Shown here piece by piece: positions 56,476-64,000 of a stretch of DNA of 64,000 nucleotides. Within the stretch, counting starts at the first letter, position 1. Each line of letters begins with the position of its first letter. Under the pieces are notes generated by a model, which saw only the letters and a list, made by a program, of their open reading frames with translations, had not been told where the DNA came from and did no database searches. This DNA comes from Pteria penguin (taxonomy: Eukaryota > Mollusca > Bivalvia > Pterioida > Pteriidae): assembly GCA_035048485.1 (NCBI GenBank), contig CM068590.1:13896776-13960775 (forward strand), in the 5' to 3' direction. The position numbers and the translations under genes were made by a program.

Positions 56476-59175
56476 ATGTTGATCATGAAATATAGGTTCA
56501 TTTTCCTGACTTGTTATCTATCGTACGGTAAGTTGACTGAAAATACACGTACTTTTTGAAGTAATTTTTAAGTTCATTTTTAATGTGGCCTTTCTTATAG
56601 TAACAAGTTATAACGTTATATCTGTGTATTTGTTTCAGTTTTGGTTGACGTTGATCTGTTAGATTCCCAAAGGTGCAGTACATGTGCATATATCCCATCA
56701 TTTTTGTATGGAACAGCGACATTCGACTGTAGCAATTGTCAACTTCAATACGTTCCTAAATTTCCACTGACTGCAGCGGACATTGATCTATCCTCAAACC
56801 AAATAGTATATATTGACAATAATGATTTTGCGTCATATAAAGCCTTGCGAAAATTGAATCTCGCATCGAATAACGTAACACATATAGAAAAGGAATGGTT
56901 TCAATATGCAACGGAGCTAGCAGAATTGGATATATCAAATAATCTTGTATCTAACCAAACACTGAACAATTTAACATTCTATCCGATGAAAAGTCTTTAT
57001 ATTCTAAACATTAATGGTAACAGATACAAAAAATATCCCAAAACAAATCCTTCGTTTCTGCATAATTTGCAGACCTTATCTATTGATGTATTCGAAGGCT
57101 TTAAATTTGGAGATTGGTTTATGAGTAAAACTCACTTGAGATTTTTAACATTGAGAAATCGGGCACTTGATCTTGGTGTAAGGAATGATTCATTTGAAGG
57201 ATTAAGGAATTCTCCCATAGAGAATATGACGTTTGATTTCAGATATGTTTTCCAGGAAATGCATGCACTAAATGTATTAAGTCCTTTCCGGAATTTAAAG
57301 GGAATGACAATAGATATAGGAATAATGAGCGACATACGAAATGTATTAGAAATTCTTTACGGCCTCCGTAATCGAAGTATGGAATACTTGTTTATGTCGC
57401 ATAACACCTTCAGATATAGAAACATTATAGCTCTGACCAAAAGGGATGTAGAATATCTTTTAACCATCTGTGTCAAACATGTTGATTTATCTTACAATAA
57501 CCTGAATGTTTTCCCCTTTGAGTCAACTATAAATACACCATTTGCAGATTGTTTAGAAATATTAAATATATCTGGAAATATTTTGGTATGGCCATTTATT
57601 AGAATGTTAAGTATAATGCATTATCCACAACTTCGATCGTTGGACATGTCAACATTATATTATACTCAAAAGCAAAATGAGACTTTGAATAGAAACTTGT
57701 CAATATCCGGTTCAAGTTCCATTTCTTTTTTTCAAAGAAATAACAACCAGCAAAACCACAATTTTTCGATTTCGTATATCAAATTTTTAATATCTCAAAA
57801 ACTTATAAATGTAACGGTAGGGATGCCTCAAAATATGGAATATTTTTATTTGTCAGGGACGAATCTCAATATAAATATATTGACTCAAACTGCAAAAATT
57901 GAAAGTTTCACATTGATCTATCCAAAATTAAAAGTTGTAAATATCATGAACACTCAATTTCCTCTCTGTTGTATTCAAAATGCTCCAAAATTTATATTTA
58001 TAACCGACTTACGAAAACTATATGCTGCTGGCACTGACTGCAGAAAATTGAATCCATATTTTTTAAGATCTGCACCTTATTTACAAGAATTGTATTTATC
58101 GAACACCAAAATTGGCATAGGTTTGAAAAGTATCCAAATCCAAAATGCTGAACAGATGTTTTGGGGTCTTAGACATTTGGAAATATTAGACTTATCCGGT
58201 AATGGTCTGAAAACACTTCCTTTGAGATTTTTTCAGGATCAAACATTATCCATGCAAAAATTGATTTTAAGGGAGAACAATATGTCACATGTACCTATTG
58301 CTATAAAAGAATTGAAACAATTGCTACATGTCGATTTTAGCAACAATCTTTTTGTCTTTTTCAATGACATTGAAAGAGAAATAATTGAGAACTTGAATAA
58401 AACTCAGTTTAACTTCAATGGAAATAGATTCGACTGCACATGTACCTTCGTGCAGAGCCTTGTCTGGATGTCTGAACATACATACAAGTTTACGGGAACA
58501 AATCTTATATATTGTGTAGATGGACGAAACATTTCAGAACTTCTAGTCAATATTCGATCATTTAGATTGGTGTGTCTGACTGGATTTTGGTTGAATTTCG
58601 CTATTATCATTATATTATTGACAATAATTAGCCTGATATTGGCAGCAGCAGGATACAAAAATAAAACTCTTGTAATTTACTTCTATCTGAGGGCAAGGCG
58701 ATTTCTTTCCAGACAGTCTAAAGTAAAAGAAGAAGAGAGTTACGAGTATGATGTATTTATTTCATATTCACATCAAGACACGGAATGGGTTACTACAATA
58801 TTGTATAGATACATTGTTGAACATTTAAATCTCAGAGTATGTCTTCATCATAAAGACTTCAAAGTTGGTGAAAGTATAGGTGATGAAATTTTTAGATGTA
58901 TCAATGTAAGCAAACGATCAGCATTTGTTGTAACTACTCATTTTCTAACTAGTGAGTGGAGCAAATTCGAAATGGAAATCGCTCGGAGACATGTATCTCA
59001 GAAGGATAATAGAAACATTCTCATCATAATGAAAGATCCCATTCCTGTCGATCAGATGCCAAACGCTCTTAAGAAAATATGGTGGCGCGTTGTATGTTTA
59101 GAACATCCACAATCAAACAATTCAATGGATATTGATATCTTCTGGGAGAAGCTTCATGATGCACTGCAAGGATGA
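56476..59175 (+). CDS. Toll-like receptor, two exons
   Basis: Exons 56476-56527 and 56639-59175 (donor ACG/GTAAGT, acceptor TTTGTTTCAG) join in phase to give 862 residues. Exon 1 encodes the hydrophobic signal peptide MLIMKYRFIFLTCYLSYV (a second Met at residue 4 could also start). The ectodomain has a Cys-containing N-cap (about residues 28-53), then about 20 irregular leucine-rich repeats with many N-glycosylation sites. A single C-terminal cap follows (CTCTFVQSL...C, about 613-650). One membrane helix lies at about 666-690. The TIR domain is 719-862 with box 1 YDVFISYS, box 2 RVCLHHKDFKVG and box 3 FW. One cysteine-rich cap at the membrane makes it a single-cysteine-cluster (vertebrate-like) TLR, although a Cys pair near residue 460 is unusual. 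Ligand-induced dimerisation would recruit TIR adaptors such as MyD88 (family knowledge). Ligand unknown. Intact. Confidence 0.92.
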
Positions 59176-59243
59176 AACCGAAATGGTAGTGAATTACATG
59201 TATTTAACTACATAACTGCTGACATGCTGCCTTATTATTACTA

Positions 59244-59249
59244 AATAAA
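59244..59249 (+). promoter_or_regulatory. Polyadenylation signal of the Toll-like receptor
   Basis: Canonical AATAAA 68 bases after the stop codon, followed by a TTTGTCTCTCCTTGTCTC T-rich stretch suited to a downstream element. It would give a short 3' UTR. Confidence 0.6.
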
Positions 59250-61500
59250 CAATGTACTTTTAAAATATTTAATTTGTCTCTCCTTGTCTCTACTTGTGAT
59301 GCACATTTGTCCTGAATGGCTAAACGATCTCTGTATACTTCGTATGGGAATTGTAATTTGTGTGTATATAAGTCATATAACTTCTTTTTTTACTTAAAGA
59401 AGTATACTATATAATATGCATCCATATATTTTCATATAGTATCCTATACTATACAGTTTACAACATATACGATACTGTACTATACCATATTAAAGTATAC
59501 TAAGATGACCAATTTAAAGGGTGAATAAACCTGTATTACGGAAAGACCCAATACTACAATTTGTACTTGAGTTGAAATGTGTTTTTCAGATGCCTTCTCC
59601 TTTATAGTTTTTAGCAAATATTTCAATACCAGACATATTTTATAAATATGTATATATGTTAAACACTCATGATTAACAAGTTATTAAAAAAGCATAACTG
59701 CTATGTATCCTTGGTGACACATAATTATAATATCTATTTAGAAATTCGAATACGAAGGTTTACACGAGACATGAACTCTAGCTTATCCAATGACAAATTT
59801 AATATTATTTCAACCTGGCTTTACATAATGAAGTTAGACAAACGACTGATGTTCATGGTTATACACATAAAGCACATTTACATGTATGTATATAAATAAC
59901 CATAATTGCATTTCAATATATTAAAAGAAATATGTGAACCGCACAACACAACTATCCATGTAGAATGCTTTCATGTGTCACGACAACAAACTGGATATGA
60001 ATGTATATCATTGTGTATTGTTATAAATTTTTGCTATAATACTGTACGTGTATTTATTTAAGCGGGATTCATATTTCAGCGCAATTAGCGCTGTCCAAAG
60101 TACACTAATTCATGACTACGCTAATACATAGTACATGAGATGATATAATTAAATGGGCACTTCACGTTCAACTCTAGATATGTCTATCAAATAAGTAACA
60201 GGAACAATTCATCATTTATTTTGATAACGCATAAAGAGGACACAAGTAACGATCGATTAAAGATGTTTGCATTACCGGACACTGTCGATATGATTATCAC
60301 AAAACCAACGCAAGAATTATAAAAACGTGGTTTGAAGTTTAGGAATTAATCCCCCGCTATGCATATCGCTTCTACAATACCGTCTATTACGTAATTATAG
60401 TCAAAGAGCAGCCAGCGATACAAGTGATTTATCTCATATCAACTTATGAAAACAATGGCTTCGTCCGTAAAACGTAAGAATGGCATTTTGTTTTCTATAT
60501 GTCTTTCTTTAAAAAAATTATTACTTATCATTATAACTAGATGTTGTGCTTTCAATGATATGGTAGGTTATTGGATAAACAGGAATGAAATGAGGTTGTA
60601 TTTGATTCACTGTATATACTGTGAGTAAGGTAATTTACCCGACACTTGTCATCCAAGCCAATCAACGGTTTAACAACTCCAGGTACATGTACTCGTTAAT
60701 TATGTCCAATGGTAAACGTTTCATACCAGCCGATTCGATAGTCGCACGTGTGACATATATTTCAATTCCTCGTAAGTAAGATACTTAAACGCACTATTTT
60801 TTTTTACCCAAAAACTGTTTTGAATGCTCTGATTTAATGGATAAATTGCGCTAATGGAACATGACAAATGCGCTAATTCATGACTACGCTAAAATACTGC
60901 CGACCCCTCTTTCGAGCATTTTGCGCTAAAATTTGATTGCGCTAATATATGTACACGTACAGTAATTGTGTGAAATAAAATATATGTATGTATTATCGTA
61001 TTGGATGTCATCATTCGTTGTTTTGTGATAAAAGGTGAAATCCTTCAAAGATGTGTAACCCTCATGAAAAACAAAATGCTGGCTTTGTTCGTGTAATGAT
61101 CACCTAATCTGTATTAAAAAGGATGGAAGAAGTCAACTTGTAATAAATTCGCTAGTTTTTAACTTTTGGCATTTCATATCAAATGGACCATTGTACTAGG
61201 CTATCAGGAAATGCATAAGAACACGAATATTTGTGTAAAAGTAAAATAAGCCGGTATGCTTAGTGATGAATGTAATGAGAATTGGTGTAATATAGAGGTG
61301 GAAAAATTATTATATATTTACTGATACGATCAGAGGAAAATCATATGATCTACAGCAGAAAAAAAAAAGGAGAAAAAGGAGAAAAAAGGAGAATTTTCAT
61401 AATGAAATTGATAGTATCTTAGGATTTATTAATGAAAGGAACTTGGAACGAATACTTTTAATATACTGAACGTTCATTAAATATCTGGTTGGAATCTCTT
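59250..61500. other. AT-rich intergenic stretch with small repeats
   Basis: Contains a palindrome-rich ACTATA/TATAGT patch (59400-59500). It also has two occurrences of CTAATTCATGACTACGCTAA (near 60104 and 60872) among several GCGCTAA motifs, and an AAGGAGAAAA repeat near 61365-61390. No supported gene. Confidence 0.5.
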
Positions 61501-61514
61501 TTGAAGGACATTTA

Positions 61515-61860
61515 TTTGACGAAAAAACTTTCCCTTCTCATACAAAACTATATCATTACACCTGCGGTGACAGATTCAAGTAATTAATCGCCTACAAATA
61601 AGAAGTATTATTTTCGAGAGCCTAGTGAATAGATAAAAATTCAATTCGGCTGCAGGAAATCCTACTTAAGATACTACAAATATTTGTATTTCATAAGTGA
61701 TCGACCGCTATAAGAGAACGTATTACACTTAGAATTGACACAAATAGATAATTAGAATCAGACTTTACGTATGTTTTGTGTTATCACAAAATGCACATAA
61801 ATTCCGGAGGTAAACAACGCTTTATTGTTGGTTTATGTTCCACTAAAATACGTATCTATT
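61515..61860 (+). pseudogene. Degenerate Naiad RT relic
   Basis: DNA-level match to 34745-35070 of the main Naiad: ATATCATTACACC, AAGTATTA/AATATTA, GAGCCTAGTGAA, GGCTGCAGGAAATCCTACTTA, CAAAATGCACA, AACAACGCTTTAT, TGTTCCAC. Numerous indels and stops; no frame survives. Plus strand, about 2.4 kb downstream of the Toll-like receptor. Confidence 0.75.
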
Positions 61861-62239
61861 TTACACTCTGCAATAATTATCTTTATTATTGATATTAATT
61901 TCATCATCTTCGTAGTCGTCGCCTTCATCCTCATCATTATAGTGCCGCTGTACTTTGATGATCTAGGAGTTCGTCTCGAGACCCAAAGGTCGTTGATCGA
62001 TACCCGCTATAAAACACTGGATTCCTATCTTTCGGAGGAAAGGCGATGTTACGTGTCACTTATCCATACCGCAATAAAGATGTCTGACTGCCTCAGAAGG
62101 GTCTGTTGTAAAGGTATCATCATAATCTTTATCATCAACATGATCATTATCACTTTTTTGACTGCAATTTTCTCAGAAATGGCTTCACTGGTAATCTTTT
62201 TCTCTGTTCTTACTTTTAAAGCCAAACATGATAGACTTA

Positions 62240-62600
62240 TAAGAAGATATATAAACATGGTGTTTCCGCAACAGACAGCGGTGGAAACTTGTAGTAACTT
62301 GATGTGTCTGCAACGGAAACCGTGCGGAAACCTGCAGTAACTTGGTCATTTCCAGCAAGTTCCACCGTCTGAAACTTGCGGAAACCGGGACATTTAAGGA
62401 AGTGTTCATGAAAGAAAAAAGAGGAGTTATTGGCTCAGTTATGTGGCAGAAGTCACCATGGAGTTATACAATGAATGAAACCTGCTGAACACATCCTCAA
62501 TATAAATTAGAAAATTAAAAGTTTTTCCTACTAACCTGGAGACCTCAGAAAGTTATCCCTACGGAAACTGGCGGAAACCTTCTGAAACTAGGACATTTTG
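62240..62600. repeat. Scattered GGAAAC/GTTTCC minisatellite-like patch
   Basis: GGAAACTTGTAGTAACTTG, GGAAACCTGCAGTAACTTGG and related GCGGAAACC units recur near 62283, 62327, 62380 and 62560. Irregular spacing; not a gene. Confidence 0.45.
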
Positions 62601-62689
62601 TAATAAATGAAATATTTAACTTTATGGTAAAGATGCCAAGAGATGTTGCTTCTCCAGAAGTAGATATCAACCTCTTGCAATTCAATAAC

Positions 62690-64000
62690 AAGAGGCCCAA
62701 GTGGGCCTATATCGCTCACCTGAGTACCTAGATTATCAGTCATGCATGAAGGAAGAATTCATTTATTTTTGCATTAATGTGACTAAGTCAACAAAGATGT
62801 TGAAAATATGTCAAATTTTATATCAGGCTAGAATAAAAAACAACACTTTTTTGCACATCCATTCAGGTGATTTTGATATTAAGCATTTCCTTTGTCTCTG
62901 CAAGAAGTCATTCAGGGCAACAAGTTAGTCATTTTCTTTAGGTGGGGCCTTTTGTTGACTGATTTCAAGTCTGGGTCATGAACAACAATTGTTTCAAATA
63001 TTGTCCAGATCTAACTTAAAATTGCCTAATTTCATATGATGAGTGTTGAGAAACATCTAAAAACTTATTTAGATGTGTAAAGAAATGAAAAAAAAAATTT
63101 TGACCACAGCTGGATTTGAACCGCTACTCTCCATATTTCAATTACCAAGTGGTATATGTACTATTGTGAGAACTGCTTTTTAGACATGGTTGCATTATCT
63201 GTTAACTAATTTGGATGAAATTTACCAAATTGATAGAGGACTTTTAGTACTTCATGTATTCCATGTTTCATTAAAATATTTCATGTGGTATAACAGCAGA
63301 AGTGAAAAATGTGATTGAATTGTTCCTATACACCCTCATTTGGAAGTCTTAAAAAATTCATAGAAAATCCAAAAATTGAGAAATTGACAAAATTCTTTCA
63401 AAGTAACAATCCTTACCATAATTATGATCACAATAGTCCATAAGAAATCATCATTATCAATTAACTAGGAAATATGACACTTTTTTCTGCATTGAATCAC
63501 CAAGTCCAAAGAAATGTCGAAAAAAATTCTAAAATTTGATTTTGGAAGGGAACCAAAATGACAATACATCTTCACTCATCCCTCTAGATCATTTCTATGC
63601 ATTCTGTTTGTCTCTGTATACAGCCCGTATGAAAAAGAATATTGTTAAACGAGGGAACTCTTTTGTGACCTACTCTTGACTATGGTGGCGCCACCTGTAA
63701 AGAGGTCTGGACGAAAACAACAGAATTTGAAGAGGATCATAAGTGATTTATTTCTACCAAGATTTATTAAAATCCTTCAAACAGTTTTGTAGAAAAAGTT
63801 GAAAATGTGAAAAATGGCCAACCCCCCCCCCTTTTTTTTTTGAAGTCTTAAACGTAAAATTCCTAATTTCATATGTTGAGTGTTGAGAAACATCTAAAAA
63901 CTTATTTAGATGTATAAAAAAAAAAATTTTTTTGACCACAGCTGGATTTGAACCGCTACTCTCCATATTTCAATTACCAAGTGGTATATGTACCATTGTG
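62690..64000 (-). mobile_element. CTCACCTGAG element, inverted second copy (runs off window)
   Basis: Opens ACAAGAGGCCCAAGTGGGCC and continues as the reverse complement of 47993 down to about 46690 with only scattered differences (for example one base in the GTCAACAAAGATG block). Includes the same B-box-like unit twice (63110 and 63945) and a C/T homopolymer junction at 63823-63840. The rest lies beyond the window end. Confidence 0.9.

Noticed and set aside
61825..62340. 171-codon hydrophobic frame
   Set aside because: Its start overlaps a Naiad relic, the start codon is not ATG, and the Ile/Val-rich stretches come from ATT/ATC-rich sequence.

Overview
The window is eukaryotic genomic DNA and most likely comes from a bivalve mollusc. 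It is AT-rich, genes are sparse, and introns have GT/AG borders. The gene families present (a single-exon BTB-Kelch gene, a RING/B-box TRIM gene, a Toll-like receptor) are ones that bivalves expand heavily. The transposon load also fits: Naiad-type Penelope-like elements, tRNA-derived SINEs with AATCAATC tails or ACGTC-type central domains, short CAGTGGCGGAT inverted-repeat elements, and a long repeat beginning CTCACCTGAG. Species cannot be read from the sequence.

Layout. 0-6.8 kb: gene-free, with foldbacks and at least six SINE copies or fragments, several with exact target-site duplications (TSDs). 6.9-8.6 kb: intact kelch-like gene (+). 9.1-10.6 kb: degenerate tandem array with a ~52-bp unit. 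11.8-16.4 kb: a Naiad 3'-tail remnant, a ~1.1-kb element with CAGTGGCGG-type ends holding an unknown minus-strand ORF, and a 1.6-kb non-autonomous DNA element with ACTAGTCCGA-rich terminal inverted repeats and a 7-bp TSD. ~17 kb: minus-strand chromodomain exon. 18-23.9 kb: foldbacks, dispersed repeats, a long TA array and a broken Naiad copy. 24.0-29.4 kb: two-exon TRIM gene (+) whose 3.4-kb intron holds two more Naiad relics. 33.6-36.4 kb: 5'-truncated Naiad with a long intact reverse-transcriptase ORF. 39.3-40.2 kb: KCTD-type BTB/T1 coding region with a frameshift, directly upstream of a polypurine tract and LTR-like sequence. 45.5-48.0 kb: a 2.5-kb CTCACCTGAG element. 48.8-51.1 kb: decayed minus-strand gene that looks OB-fold-like. 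56.5-59.2 kb: complete Toll-like receptor with a separate signal-peptide exon (+). 61.5 kb: another Naiad relic. 62.7-64.0 kb: a second CTCACCTGAG element in opposite orientation, running off the window.

The genes do not form an operon or pathway. The TRIM ubiquitin ligase and the Toll-like receptor belong to families used in innate immunity, and the kelch-like protein is a likely Cullin-3 adaptor, but co-location here is not evidence of joint function. What shapes the window most is retroelement activity. Penelope-like (Naiad) sequence occurs at seven or more places, from a nearly complete element to fragments with frameshifts. All family assignments rest on motif recognition by eye; no database search was possible.
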